A DNA stretch of 64,000 bases, from NCBI RefSeq assembly GCF_001865065.1, contig NZ_MJGN01000011.1, forward strand, positions 82,037-146,036. The letters are read 5' to 3'. This stretch comes from Curtobacterium sp. MCBA15_008. Its GTDB lineage: Bacteria > Actinomycetota > Actinomycetes > Actinomycetales > Microbacteriaceae. The first letter of the stretch is position 1; each line of letters begins with the position of its first letter. Below are positions 1 to 8,664 of the stretch, piece by piece. The translations under genes and the position numbers were made by a program. The notes beneath the pieces were generated by a model, which was not told the DNA's origin, searched no databases, and saw only the letters and a program-made list of their open reading frames with translations.

Positions 1-25
1 CCAGCCCCGGTGCGAGCGCCGTCAC
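1..25 (-). CDS. Start of polyamine ABC transporter permease (partial)
   Basis: A GTG codon at 25-23 overlaps the potD stop in a GTGA arrangement, the same junction used between potA and potD. The eight codons before the window edge read V-T-A-L-A-P-G-L. Polyamine ABC operons normally carry two inner-membrane permeases (PotB and PotC) next to potA and potD, so this is probably the first of them. The identification rests on the junction and operon logic only, because too little of the protein is visible. Confidence 0.4.
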
Positions 26-1236
26 GACTGCACCACCGCGTTGAAGACCTGGTTCCACTCGGAGTACTCGTCGTAGTTCTCGAACACCCGGAACTCGTGC
101 GACTTCTCGAGGACCGCGTCCGACGGGAACACCAGGGGGCTGTCGGCGACGGTCGGGTCGTCGAGGACGTCACGGACGTAGTCCTCGGCGTCGGGCACCG
201 GGCAGACGTAGTTGACGTAGTCCTCGACGATGCCGGCGGCCTTCGGCGTGTAGTAGAAGTTCATCCACTCGAGCGCCGACACCGGGTTCGCCGCCTGCCG
301 CGGGATGAGCATGTTGTCGTGCCAGGTCATCTGGCCCTCCTCCGGCGTCACGAACTCCAGGTGCGGGAAGCCGGACTGCTGCGCCTGGAACACGTCACCC
401 GACCAGGCCTGGGTGATCCAGGTGTCGCCGTTCTCGAGCCGGTTGATGTAGCTCTGGTCGTAGAACCCGGTGACGCTCGGCCGGAGCTTCCGCAGCCAGT
501 CCTGCGCCTTCCGCCAGTCCGCGGGGGTCGACGTCTCGGGGGCGATGCCGAGCGCGAGGAGGCCGAGCGAGCCGAGCTCGGTGTTGTCGCTCATCAGTCC
601 GATGCGGCCGGCGAACTCGGGGTCGAGCAGGTCGTGGAAGGACGTGATCTTCCGCCCGGTGTACTTCGGGTTGTACGCGAGTCCGGTGAACCCGGTCTGC
701 CACACCACGGAGTGCTCGTTGCCGGGGTCGTAGATCGGGTCCTTGACCGACTCGGAGGCGTTCGCCGCGAAGTTCGACAGCCGCGAGTGGTCGAGCTTGC
801 AGACGAACCCGTTCTTGATCATCTCGGTGAGCTCGTACCCGTTCGTCATGACGACGAGGTCGTAGCCGGTGGCACCGTGGGCCCGCAGGATCGGGGAGAC
901 GGTGGCGTAGAACGTCGCGTTGTCCTGGACGACGGCCTGGTAGTCGACGTCGATGCCCGTCTCCTTCCGGAACAGGGCGAGCGACTCGGACTTGCCGTGG
1001 TCGGAGTCGATGTAGAGCGGCCAGTTCGCGAACTTGAGCTCCTTCGTCGCCTTCGCGTCCTTCCAGAAGCGCTTCCAGTCCACCGTGTCGTCGGCCGACG
1101 CCGCCGACCCCTTGATGCTGCAGCCGGCCAGCAGCGCCGCCATCGCGGCGGCCCCGCCGCCGGCGAGCAGGCCGCGTCGGCTGACGCGTGCCGACGTCAG
1201 CCCGCGGAGGACGTCGGGACCGGTCGCGCGACTCAC
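22..1236 (-). CDS. potD: Polyamine ABC transporter substrate-binding lipoprotein (PotD-like)
   Basis: This is the extracellular solute receptor of a spermidine/putrescine-type ABC importer. The 404-residue protein starts at a GTG that overlaps the potA stop (GTGA), which decides the start. The N-terminus has a twin arginine (residues 20-21) followed by a hydrophobic stretch and a lipobox LLAGC with Cys39, so it looks like a Tat-exported lipoprotein. The mature part has family-typical segments such as FANWPLYID, a WITQAWSGD segment, and P-E-E-G near the ligand pocket. It is co-transcribed with the ATPase upstream and a permease downstream. The exact polyamine bound cannot be told, but the surrounding putrescine genes favour putrescine or spermidine. 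Confidence 0.9.
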   Translation of the reverse strand: MSRATGPDVLRGLTSARVSRRGLLAGGGAAAMAALLAGCSIKGSAASADDTVDWKRFWKDAKATKELKFANWPLYIDSDHGKSESLALFRKETGIDVDYQAVVQDNATFYATVSPILRAHGATGYDLVVMTNGYELTEMIKNGFVCKLDHSRLSNFAANASESVKDPIYDPGNEHSVVWQTGFTGLAYNPKYTGRKITSFHDLLDPEFAGRIGLMSDNTELGSLGLLALGIAPETSTPADWRKAQDWLRKLRPSVTGFYDQSYINRLENGDTWITQAWSGDVFQAQQSGFPHLEFVTPEEGQMTWHDNMLIPRQAANPVSALEWMNFYYTPKAAGIVEDYVNYVCPVPDAEDYVRDVLDDPTVADSPLVFPSDAVLEKSHEFRVFENYDEYSEWNQVFNAVVQS

Positions 1237-2420
1237 GCGACCGCTCCCGCGGTGGCCGGTGCGGACTGGAGGCGCGGGTCGGCCCCGGCGGTGACGGTCG
1301 CGTCGGACGCGGGGTGCGCCTCCAGGCCGAAACCGTGGTCGACGCCCCACGTGAGCCAGACCTCGGTGCCGGTCGCGATCCGCGGGCCGCCCTTCGAGTT
1401 CTGCGCGAACACCGAGACGCGACCGGCGCCGGGCACGTCGACCAGGTACTGGGTGCTCACCCCGGAGAACGAGACGTCGACCACGCGGCCGGGGCCGAGG
1501 ATGTTGCGGCCGGCCTCGGGGGTGGGCTCCGCCGCCCGGATCTTGAGCTTCTCGGGGCGGACGCCGACGACCACGCGACCGGAGGTGGCGACGGCCCGTG
1601 CAGCCGGGACGGCGATGGTGCCGGCCGCGGTCGCGACGACCAGGAGCTCGCCCTCGGTCCCGCGCACCTCGCCCTCGAGCAGGTTCGACTGCCCGAGGAA
1701 GTTCGCGACGAACGCGGTGCGGGGCAGTTCGTACAGGTCCTGCGGGCTGCCCATCTGCTCGATCCGGCCGCCGTTCATGACGGCGACCGTGTCGGCCATC
1801 GTCATCGCTTCCTCCTGGTCGTGCGTGACGTGCAGGAAGGTGAGCCCGACCTCGGCCTGGATCGTCTTCAGCTCGAGCTGCATCTGGTGGCGGAGCTTGA
1901 GGTCGAGCGCACCGAGTGGTTCGTCGAGCAGCAGCAGGGCCGGCCGGTTCACGATGGCCCGGGCCAGGGCGACCCGCTGCTGCATGCCGCCGGAGAGCTG
2001 CGCGGGCCGCTTGGACGCCGACGCCTCGAGCTCGACGAGCCGCAGCGCCTCCTTCGCCTTCGTCATCGCGTCCGGGATGCGGCGGCGCTTCAGCCCGAAC
2101 GCGACGTTGTCGAGCACGCTCATGTGCGGGAACAGCGCGTAGTTCTGGAACACCGTGTTGACCGGCCGCTGGTACGGCTTCGTCTCGGTGACGTCCTGGC
2201 CGCCGATCGTGATCGTGCCGCTCGTGGGCTCCTCGAGTCCGGCGACGAGCCGCAGCGTCGTGGTCTTGCCGCAGCCGGACGGACCGAGCAGGGCGAAGAA
2301 CGATCCAGCCGGCACGGTGAGGTCGAGGGCGTCGACCGCGGTGTGGCCCGGGAAGGACTTGGTGATCCGGTCGAGCCGGAGGTCCGCGCCGGATTCGGCG
2401 AACGTGCCGGTCATTGCCAT
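1233..2420 (-). CDS. potA: Polyamine ABC transporter ATP-binding protein (PotA-like)
   Basis: This 395-residue protein energises the polyamine importer at the inner face of the membrane. It has Walker A GPSGCGKT (about residues 46-53), signature LSGGMQQR, Walker B LLLLDEPL and a C-terminal TOBE-like region, the usual PotA layout and length. The chosen ATG at 2420 follows a strong GGAGG with four bases between; an in-frame ATG six bases on is possible. The stop overlaps the potD start. The last 30 codons are odd: 1262-1277 matches 16 bases of the arm of the dispersed palindrome found elsewhere in the window, and 1314-1328 carries the opposite arm in part, so the C-terminal tail seems to be repeat-derived. 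Confidence 0.93.
   Translation of the reverse strand: MAMTGTFAESGADLRLDRITKSFPGHTAVDALDLTVPAGSFFALLGPSGCGKTTTLRLVAGLEEPTSGTITIGGQDVTETKPYQRPVNTVFQNYALFPHMSVLDNVAFGLKRRRIPDAMTKAKEALRLVELEASASKRPAQLSGGMQQRVALARAIVNRPALLLLDEPLGALDLKLRHQMQLELKTIQAEVGLTFLHVTHDQEEAMTMADTVAVMNGGRIEQMGSPQDLYELPRTAFVANFLGQSNLLEGEVRGTEGELLVVATAAGTIAVPAARAVATSGRVVVGVRPEKLKIRAAEPTPEAGRNILGPGRVVDVSFSGVSTQYLVDVPGAGRVSVFAQNSKGGPRIATGTEVWLTWGVDHGFGLEAHPASDATVTAGADPRLQSAPATAGAVA
1262..1328. repeat. Dispersed palindrome arms inside the 3' end of potA
   Basis: Bases 1262-1277 are identical to the first 16 bases of the left arm of the palindrome at 25960, and 1314-1328 holds a GCGCCTCCAGGCC right-arm core. The two arms are about 36 bases apart and lie inside the last codons of potA. 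They encode an Ala/Pro/Thr-rich tail that is not part of the conserved ABC ATPase fold. Confidence 0.6.
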
Positions 2421-2443
2421 GGTGCCTCCAGGAGGTGTCGGGT

Positions 2444-3871
2444 TCAGCCGATGTAGGACATGACGTGCTTGATGCGGGTGTAGTCGTCGAACCCGTACTG
2501 GGACAGGTCCTTGCCGTAGCCGGAGTGCTTGAAACCGCCGTGCGGCATCTCGGCGACGATCGGGATGTGCGTGTTGATCCACACGCACCCGAAGTCGAGG
2601 TCGCGGGCGAAGCGCATCGCCCGCGCGTGGTCGGTCGTCCACACCGAGCTCGCCAGCCCGTACGCGACGCCGTTCGCCGCGCGCAGGGCGTCCGCTTCGG
2701 TGGCGAACCGCTGGACGGTCTGCACGGGGCCGAAGACCTCCTGCTGGACGATGCGGTCGTCCTGACGGAGGCCGGACACGACCGTGGCCTCGTGGTGGAA
2801 GCCCCGGTCGCCGAGTCGGTGGCCCCCGGCCTCGACGATGGCGTGGTCGGGCAGCGTGTCGAGGAAGGAGCGCACCTGGGCGAGCTGGGCCGCGTTGTTC
2901 ACGGGGCCGAAGTACGGGTCGGCCGCGTCGGGGCCGGTCTGCGCGTTCGTCCGGGTCGCGGCGGCGAGCTCGGCCACGAACTCGTCGTGGATGCCGTCCT
3001 GCACGAGCAGCCGGGTCGCCGCGGTGCAGTCCTGCCCGGCGTTGAAGAACCCGGCGGCCACGATGCCGGCCACCGCGGACGGGACGTCGGCGTCGTCGAA
3101 CACGATCACGGGGGCCTTGCCGCCGAGTTCGAGGTGCGTGCGCTTGAGGTCGCCGGCGGCGGCGCGGGCGACCTCCATGCCGGCGCGGACGGACCCGGTG
3201 ATGGACACGAGCTGCGGGGTGGGGTGGTCGACCATCGCGGCGCCGGTGGTGCGGTCCCCCACGACGACGTTGAGGACGCCCGGCGGCAGGAACTCCGCGG
3301 CCACCTCGGCGAGCAGCAGGGTCGACAGCGGGGTGGTGTCGCTCGGCTTGAGCACGGTCGTGTTGCCCGCGGCGAGCGCCGGCGCGAACTTCCACACCGC
3401 CATGTTGAGCGGGTAGTTCCACGGGGTGACCTGGGCGACGACGCCGATGGGCTCGCGTCGAACGAACGACGTGTGGTCGGCCAGGTACTCGCCGGCGCTC
3501 CGGCCCTCGAGGTTGCGGGCGGCGCCCGCGAAGAAGCGGATCTGGTCGACGGAGAGCAGGATCTCGTCCTCGACCAGGGTGGCCCGGGGCTTCCCCGTGT
3601 CGAGGGACTCGAGGTCGGCGAACTCCGATGCCCGCTGCTCCATTGCGTCGGCGATCCGGAACAGTGCCAGCTGCCGTTCCCCGGGGGTCGTGCGCCGCCA
3701 GGTCTCGAACGCGGTGCTCGCGGCGGTGAACGCGGCGTCGACGTCGGCGGCCGTGGACACCGGCGACGTGCCGTACACACGCTCGTCCGTCGGGTCCACC
3801 AGATCGAAGGCGGTGTCGGCGCGGGACGCGACGGAGGCACCTCCGACGAAGTTCTGCACGGTGTGCGGCAT
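2444..3871 (-). CDS. Aldehyde dehydrogenase, probable gamma-aminobutyraldehyde dehydrogenase
   Basis: This 475-residue NAD(P)-dependent aldehyde dehydrogenase probably oxidises 4-aminobutanal to GABA. It has the catalytic Cys282 (NAGQDC), general base Glu248 (LELGG), Lys175 (LKPSD) and the PWNYP cofactor loop. ATG 3871 is chosen because upstream in-frame sequence is not conserved-looking and the protein begins at the normal ALDH N-terminus. It is the first gene of a leftward operon, with potA 23 bases downstream, and faces an Lrp-type regulator. Substrate assignment comes from similarity to the PatD/ABALDH group and from the putrescine context; other omega-amino aldehydes are possible. Confidence 0.85.
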   Translation of the reverse strand: MPHTVQNFVGGASVASRADTAFDLVDPTDERVYGTSPVSTAADVDAAFTAASTAFETWRRTTPGERQLALFRIADAMEQRASEFADLESLDTGKPRATLVEDEILLSVDQIRFFAGAARNLEGRSAGEYLADHTSFVRREPIGVVAQVTPWNYPLNMAVWKFAPALAAGNTTVLKPSDTTPLSTLLLAEVAAEFLPPGVLNVVVGDRTTGAAMVDHPTPQLVSITGSVRAGMEVARAAAGDLKRTHLELGGKAPVIVFDDADVPSAVAGIVAAGFFNAGQDCTAATRLLVQDGIHDEFVAELAAATRTNAQTGPDAADPYFGPVNNAAQLAQVRSFLDTLPDHAIVEAGGHRLGDRGFHHEATVVSGLRQDDRIVQQEVFGPVQTVQRFATEADALRAANGVAYGLASSVWTTDHARAMRFARDLDFGCVWINTHIPIVAEMPHGGFKHSGYGKDLSQYGFDDYTRIKHVMSYIG

Positions 3872-3915
3872 GGCGGCGATACTGGCACGGATACCGGCGG
3901 TTCGGAAGACTTGTA

Positions 3916-3955
3916 ACAACGGAAATCGTCGCGAAACACGGTGTTCACAACGGAA
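3916..3955. promoter_or_regulatory. Direct repeat and dyad in the ALDH/Lrp divergent promoter
   Basis: ACAACGGAA occurs at 3916-3924 and again at 3947-3955, 31 bases apart, which is about three helical turns. Between them lies AACAC-G-GTGTT (3935-3945), a palindrome with a one-base centre. The location between the aldehyde dehydrogenase and the Lrp-type regulator makes these plausible regulator sites. Binding by the neighbouring regulator is inferred. Confidence 0.4.
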
Positions 3956-3984
3956 TCCCTTGCTTTTCCGCGGAGGGCGCTGCC

Positions 3985-4467
3985 ATGCTGTCCGGCATGG
4001 CGGCAGCACCACGACGTCCCGGTCCCATCGACGACATCTCCAAGCGCATCATCGAACAGCTCCAGGCGGACGGCCGCCGTCCGTACGGGGAGATCGGCAA
4101 GGCCGTCGGGCTCAGCGAGGCCGCCGTCCGGCAACGGGTGCAGAAGCTCACCGAGACCGGGGTCATGCAGATCGTCGCCGTGACCGACCCGATGCAGCTC
4201 GGGTTCCACCGGCAGGCGATGATCGGCATCCGCGTGAACGGGGACACCCGGAGCGTGGCCGACGCCCTCGAGCAGCTGCCCTCGGTCGACTACCTCGTGA
4301 TGACCGCCGGCAGCTTCGACCTGATGGTCGAGGTCGTCTGCGAGGACGACGACGACCTCATCGAACTGCTCAACGGCACGATCCGGGCGATCCCGGGCGT
4401 GACCGCGACCGAGACCTTCGTCTACCTGCAACTCCGCAAACAGCTCTACGACTGGGGAACGCGATGA
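3985..4467 (+). CDS. Lrp/AsnC family transcriptional regulator
   Basis: This is a 160-residue regulator with an N-terminal AsnC-type helix-turn-helix (about residues 15-60, DDISKRIIEQLQADGR onward) and a C-terminal RAM ligand-binding domain ending in LRKQLYDWG. ATG 3985 is preceded by GGAGGG at good spacing; an ATG at 3997 is the alternative. The gene is divergent from the ALDH-potA-potD operon and its stop overlaps the start of the aminotransferase, so it probably controls polyamine transport and breakdown on both sides. The effector is not visible from sequence. Confidence 0.9.
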   Translation: MLSGMAAAPRRPGPIDDISKRIIEQLQADGRRPYGEIGKAVGLSEAAVRQRVQKLTETGVMQIVAVTDPMQLGFHRQAMIGIRVNGDTRSVADALEQLPSVDYLVMTAGSFDLMVEVVCEDDDDLIELLNGTIRAIPGVTATETFVYLQLRKQLYDWGTR

Positions 4468-5906
4468 CCATGTCCGACCAGAAGACCGAACAGCCCACCC
4501 GCCTCGGCTCGTACGACCCGTTCGCCCCGGTGGACGACGCCGACCTGCAGCAGAAGTCCCGCGACCACCTGTGGATGCACTTCGCCCGGCACGGCGCGAA
4601 CCAGGCCGGCGCCGACGTGCCGATCATGGTCCGCGGCGAGGGCCACCACGTCTTCGACAGCCACGGCAAGGGCTACATCGACGGCCTCTCCGGCCTGTTC
4701 GTCGTCGCCGCGGGCCACGGCCGGAAGCGCCTGGCCGAGATGGCCGCGAAGCAGGCGGAGACACTGTCGTTCTTCCCGATCTGGTCGTACGCGCACCCCG
4801 CGGCGATCGAGCTCGCGGACCGCCTGGCCGACCACGCCCCGGGTGACCTCAACAAGGTGTTCTTCTCGACCGGCGGCGGCGAGGCCGTCGAGACCGCGTT
4901 CAAGCTCGCGAAGTACTACTGGAAGCTCCGCGGCAAGCCGATGAAGCACAAGGTGATCTCCCGCGCGGTGGCCTACCACGGCACCCCGCAGGGCGCCCTC
5001 GCGATCACCGGCATCCCGGCGATGAAGCAGATGTTCGAACCGCTCACCCCCGGCGGACTCCGTGTCCCGAACACGAACTACTACCGCGCCGACGAGATGG
5101 GCTTCGCCGGGCAGAGCGAAGAGGAGTTCGGCTTCTGGGCGGCCGAGCGCATCCGCGAGATGATCGAGTTCGAGGGCCCCGACACCGTCGCCGCCGTCTT
5201 CCTCGAGCCGGTGCAGAACTCCGGCGGCTGCTTCACCCCGCCGCCCGGGTACTTCCAGCGGGTCCGCGAGATCTGCGACGAGTACGACGTGCTGCTCGTC
5301 TCGGACGAGGTCATCTGCGCCTTCGGCCGCATCGGCACCATGTTCGCCTGCGACACGTACGACTTCGTGCCGGACATGATCACGTGTGCGAAGGCGATGA
5401 CCTCGGGCTACTCGCCGATCGGCGCGACGATCATCAGCGACAAGCTCTTCGAGCCGTTCTCGAAGGGCGACACGACCTTCTACCACGGGTACACGTTCGG
5501 CGGGCACCCGGTCTCCGCCGCCGTCGCGATGGAGAACCTCGACATCTTCGAGGAAGAGGGCCTGCTGCAGAACGTGCAGCAGAACGCCCCGCTCCTCAAG
5601 GCGGAGCTCGACACTCTGAAGGACCTGCCGATCGTCGGCGACGTCCGCGGCGCCGGGTACTTCTACGGCATCGAGCTCGTGAAGGACAAGGCCACGAAGA
5701 CGACCTTCGACGACGACGAGTCCGAGCGGCTGCTCCGCGGGTTCCTGTCGAAGGCGCTGTTCGACGCCGGCCTGTACTGCCGTGCCGACGACCGCGGCGA
5801 CCCGGTCGTGCAGCTCGCCCCGCCGCTCACCATCGGGCAGCCGGAGTTCCGCGAGATCACCTCGATCCTGCGGAGCGTCCTGTCCGAGGCCGCGTCGAAG
5901 ATCTGA
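4464..5906 (+). CDS. Class III aminotransferase, probable putrescine/polyamine transaminase
   Basis: This 480-residue PLP enzyme is of the class III omega-aminotransferase family. The Schiff-base lysine is Lys310 (CAKAMTSGY) and the PLP-ring aspartate is Asp281 (SDEVICAFGR). The length and segments resemble SpuC-type putrescine-pyruvate aminotransferases, which convert putrescine to 4-aminobutanal. Its ATG overlaps the Lrp stop by ATGA and the next flavoprotein starts three bases after its stop, so it belongs to a five-gene rightward operon. The paired aldehyde dehydrogenase would be the one across the divergent promoter. Another omega-amino acid could be the real substrate. Confidence 0.82.
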   Translation: MTMSDQKTEQPTRLGSYDPFAPVDDADLQQKSRDHLWMHFARHGANQAGADVPIMVRGEGHHVFDSHGKGYIDGLSGLFVVAAGHGRKRLAEMAAKQAETLSFFPIWSYAHPAAIELADRLADHAPGDLNKVFFSTGGGEAVETAFKLAKYYWKLRGKPMKHKVISRAVAYHGTPQGALAITGIPAMKQMFEPLTPGGLRVPNTNYYRADEMGFAGQSEEEFGFWAAERIREMIEFEGPDTVAAVFLEPVQNSGGCFTPPPGYFQRVREICDEYDVLLVSDEVICAFGRIGTMFACDTYDFVPDMITCAKAMTSGYSPIGATIISDKLFEPFSKGDTTFYHGYTFGGHPVSAAVAMENLDIFEEEGLLQNVQQNAPLLKAELDTLKDLPIVGDVRGAGYFYGIELVKDKATKTTFDDDESERLLRGFLSKALFDAGLYCRADDRGDPVVQLAPPLTIGQPEFREITSILRSVLSEAASKI

Positions 5907-5908
5907 CC

Positions 5909-7273
5909 GTGACCGGCTACCGGGGCGTCTCGTTCTGGCTCGACCAGCTCGCGGCCACCGGCCGCGACGACCTGACGCCCCGGCCGCCCCTGGACGGCGA
6001 CACGACCGCCGACGTGTGCATCGTCGGGGGTGGACTGACGGGTCTCTGGACCGCCTGGTACCTGCACCAGGCCGACCCGCGCCTCCAGATCGTCGTCGTC
6101 GAACGCGAGATCGCGGGGTTCGGTGCGTCCGGACGGAACGGCGGATGGTGCTCGGCCCTGTTCCCGCGGTCCGCCGCGTCCGTCGCCGAGGAACACGGCC
6201 GCCAGGCCGCCCTCGCCCTCCGCGCAGCCATGCGTGACACCGTCGACGAGGTCGGTCGCGCCGCGGAATCGGCCGGCATCGACTGCGACTACGTCAAGGG
6301 CGGCACCGTCCTCTACGCGCGATCCGCCGTGCAGGAGCGCGCCGCGCGCGACGAGGTCGCGGCCTCGGCCGAGTGGGGCGACGAGATGACCTGGCGCCCG
6401 GCGCGTCCGGGTGACGCCGCCGGATCGGCCGGCGTCGCGTGGACCCCGGACTGCGCGCGCGTCCAGCCCGCAGCACTGGTGCGTGGCCTGGCGGCCGCCC
6501 TGGAGGCACGGGGCGTCCGGATCGCGGAGCACACCCCCGCCGTGTCGTGGGCTCCAGAACGCGTGGTCACCTCGCGCGGGACCGTCTCGGCCGGCGCCGT
6601 GGTCATCGCGGTCGAGGGCTACGGCGCGCAGCTGCCGCAGACCCGACGCCGGGTCCTGCCGCTGTACTCGCTCATGATCGCCACCGCTCCGCTGCCCGCC
6701 GCCGTGTGGGACCGGATCGGACTCGAGCACGGGCAGACGTTCTCCGACTACCGGCACCTGCTCGTCTATGGACAGCGGACCGCCGACGACCGTCTGGCCT
6801 TCGGCGGACGCGGCGCGCGGTACCACTGGGGGTCCGCGATCACGCCGGGCTACGACCGGGTGCCGCGGGTGTTCGACCACCTGCGGCGGTCCCTGGTGGA
6901 GCTGTTCCCGGCCGTCGCCGACGCACCGATCACGCACACGTGGGGCGGCCCGCTCGGGGTCCCGCGCGACTGGTGCGCGTCGGTGACGTGGGACGGGCAC
7001 GTCGGCACCGCCGGCGGCTACGTCGGCGACGGGCTGTCGACGACGAACCTCGCCGGGCGGACGCTCGCCGACCTCGTGCGCGGGGTCGCGTCGCCGCTGA
7101 CCGCGTTGCCGTGGGTGAACCACAGGTCGCCGGACTGGGAACCGGAACCGCTCCGCTTCCTGGGGGCGAACGCCGGGCTCGTGGCGACGGACCTCGCCGA
7201 CCGCGAGGAAGCACTGACCGGGCGTCCGAGCCTGGCAGCGCGGCTGATGGCGCCGCTGACGGGAGGACACTGA
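5909..7273 (+). CDS. FAD-dependent oxidoreductase of the DAO/gamma-glutamylputrescine oxidase type
   Basis: This 454-residue flavoprotein has a dinucleotide-binding VGGGLTG motif (about residues 39-45) and the GASGRNGGW segment typical of PuuB/OrdL-like D-amino-acid-oxidase family members. Such enzymes oxidise secondary or gamma-glutamylated amines using oxygen. The GTG start lies two bases after the aminotransferase stop and the stop shares one base with the next gene (TGATG). No gamma-glutamylputrescine synthetase (PuuA) is visible in the window, so the substrate may be free polyamine rather than a glutamylated one. Confidence 0.8.
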   Translation: MTGYRGVSFWLDQLAATGRDDLTPRPPLDGDTTADVCIVGGGLTGLWTAWYLHQADPRLQIVVVEREIAGFGASGRNGGWCSALFPRSAASVAEEHGRQAALALRAAMRDTVDEVGRAAESAGIDCDYVKGGTVLYARSAVQERAARDEVAASAEWGDEMTWRPARPGDAAGSAGVAWTPDCARVQPAALVRGLAAALEARGVRIAEHTPAVSWAPERVVTSRGTVSAGAVVIAVEGYGAQLPQTRRRVLPLYSLMIATAPLPAAVWDRIGLEHGQTFSDYRHLLVYGQRTADDRLAFGGRGARYHWGSAITPGYDRVPRVFDHLRRSLVELFPAVADAPITHTWGGPLGVPRDWCASVTWDGHVGTAGGYVGDGLSTTNLAGRTLADLVRGVASPLTALPWVNHRSPDWEPEPLRFLGANAGLVATDLADREEALTGRPSLAARLMAPLTGGH

Positions 7274-8664
7274 TGGACGTCGACGTCGTGGTGGTCGGTG
7301 CCGGGGTCGCCGGGCTCGCCGCCGCTCGGGCCCTGGCGCTCGGCGGGCAGCGGGTCGTGGTGCTCGAGGCCCGCGACCGGATCGGTGGGCGCACCTGGAC
7401 CGACTCCACGCTCGGGGTGCCCGTGGACCTCGGGGCGTCGTGGATCCACGGCATCGAGGGCAACCCGCTGTGGGGCCTGGCGCCCCGGTTCGGCATCGGC
7501 ACCGTCGAGTTCACCGTCGGCAGCTTCCAGTTCGACGGCCGACCGATCGCGTGGCACGGCCCGTCCGGCGCGCGCCTGTCAGCGGCCGACGCGGCGTCGT
7601 TCTTGGCCGACCTGCACACCGTCGACGCGGCCCTCGACGCCCTGGTCGCGTCCGCACCGCCACCCTCGACCTACGCGGCCGCCGTCGACACCGTGCTGCG
7701 GTCCCTGCAGTGGAAGGGCGACCGGGCCGCGCGGGTCCGGGAGTACATGGCGCACCGCTCCGAGGACCTCTGCGGCGCACCCGTGACCGTCCTCGACGCG
7801 CACGGGTTGGAAGAGGAACACGTCCCCGGCGACGAGGTGGTGTTCCCCGGCGGGTACGGGCAGTACGCGGAGGCCCTGTCGGCGGGGCTGGACGTCCGGC
7901 TGTCGTCGGTGGTGCGGTCCGTGTCGCAGTCCGACACCGACGTGGTCGTCGGACTCGCCGACGGGTCGACGATCACCGCGCAACACGCCGTCGTGACCGT
8001 CCCGCTCGGGGTGCTGCAGGCCGGCGACGTGACGTTCGACCCGCCGCTGTCCGATCCGGTGGTCGGTGCGATGGGACGCCTCGGCATGGGCGCGTACGAC
8101 AAGGTCTTCCTGCGCTTCCCCACCCGGTTCTGGGACTCGTGGGTCGTGCGGCAGCAGGGGCCGGCCGGGGTCGACTGGCACTCCTGGTACGACATGTCCC
8201 GGGTGACCGGCGAGCCCGTGCTGGCGGCACTCGTCGGCGGTTCCGGGGCGCGGCGGCTCGAGACGCTGCCCGACGCCATGATCGTCGACGAGGGACTCGC
8301 GGCGCTCCGGAGGATGTACGGCGACTCGGTCCCGGAGCCGGAGGCGTACCGGATCACACGCTGGGCGGCGGACCCCTTCGCGCGCGGCTCGTACTCGTAC
8401 CTGCACGTCGGGGCGTCGGCCGACGACCACGACCTGCTCGGCACGCCGTCCGGCCGGGTCCAGCTCGCGGGCGAGGCCACGTGGGGCGACGACCCCGCGA
8501 CGGTGCACGGGGCGCTGCTGTCCGGTCTGCGGGCGGCGTCGCGGCTGCTCGGCACCGAGGTGGCCGCGTCGACCCTCGCGGAACCGCTCCCCGCCGCCAT
8601 CGACCACGACGCGCCGCCCGGGTCCACGGGGGACGTGGGCGGTGGACGACACTCGGGGTCGTGA
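7273..8664 (+). CDS. Flavin-containing amine oxidase (polyamine oxidase-like)
   Basis: This 463-residue FAD amine oxidase carries VVGAGVAGLAAAR at the N-terminus, EARDRIGGRTWT for the FAD ribose, and a C-terminal LAGEATWGDDPATVHGAL segment that closes the flavin site, as in polyamine and monoamine oxidases. It would oxidatively cleave spermidine or spermine, or deaminate a primary amine. The ATG overlaps the preceding stop by one base and the stop overlaps the next GTG. It is a different branch from the putrescine oxidase at 18564-19931, so the two probably handle different amines. Confidence 0.82.
   Translation: MDVDVVVVGAGVAGLAAARALALGGQRVVVLEARDRIGGRTWTDSTLGVPVDLGASWIHGIEGNPLWGLAPRFGIGTVEFTVGSFQFDGRPIAWHGPSGARLSAADAASFLADLHTVDAALDALVASAPPPSTYAAAVDTVLRSLQWKGDRAARVREYMAHRSEDLCGAPVTVLDAHGLEEEHVPGDEVVFPGGYGQYAEALSAGLDVRLSSVVRSVSQSDTDVVVGLADGSTITAQHAVVTVPLGVLQAGDVTFDPPLSDPVVGAMGRLGMGAYDKVFLRFPTRFWDSWVVRQQGPAGVDWHSWYDMSRVTGEPVLAALVGGSGARRLETLPDAMIVDEGLAALRRMYGDSVPEPEAYRITRWAADPFARGSYSYLHVGASADDHDLLGTPSGRVQLAGEATWGDDPATVHGALLSGLRAASRLLGTEVAASTLAEPLPAAIDHDAPPGSTGDVGGGRHSGS

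Noticed and set aside
10..2142. Long plus-strand frame over the potA/potD genes
   Set aside because: It is antisense to two clear ABC transporter genes and lacks protein features.
2421..3422. In-frame extension upstream of potA
   Set aside because: The reading frame is open only because of GC bias; the sequence is antisense-like Arg-rich and lies inside the aldehyde dehydrogenase gene. GGAGG marks the start at 2420.
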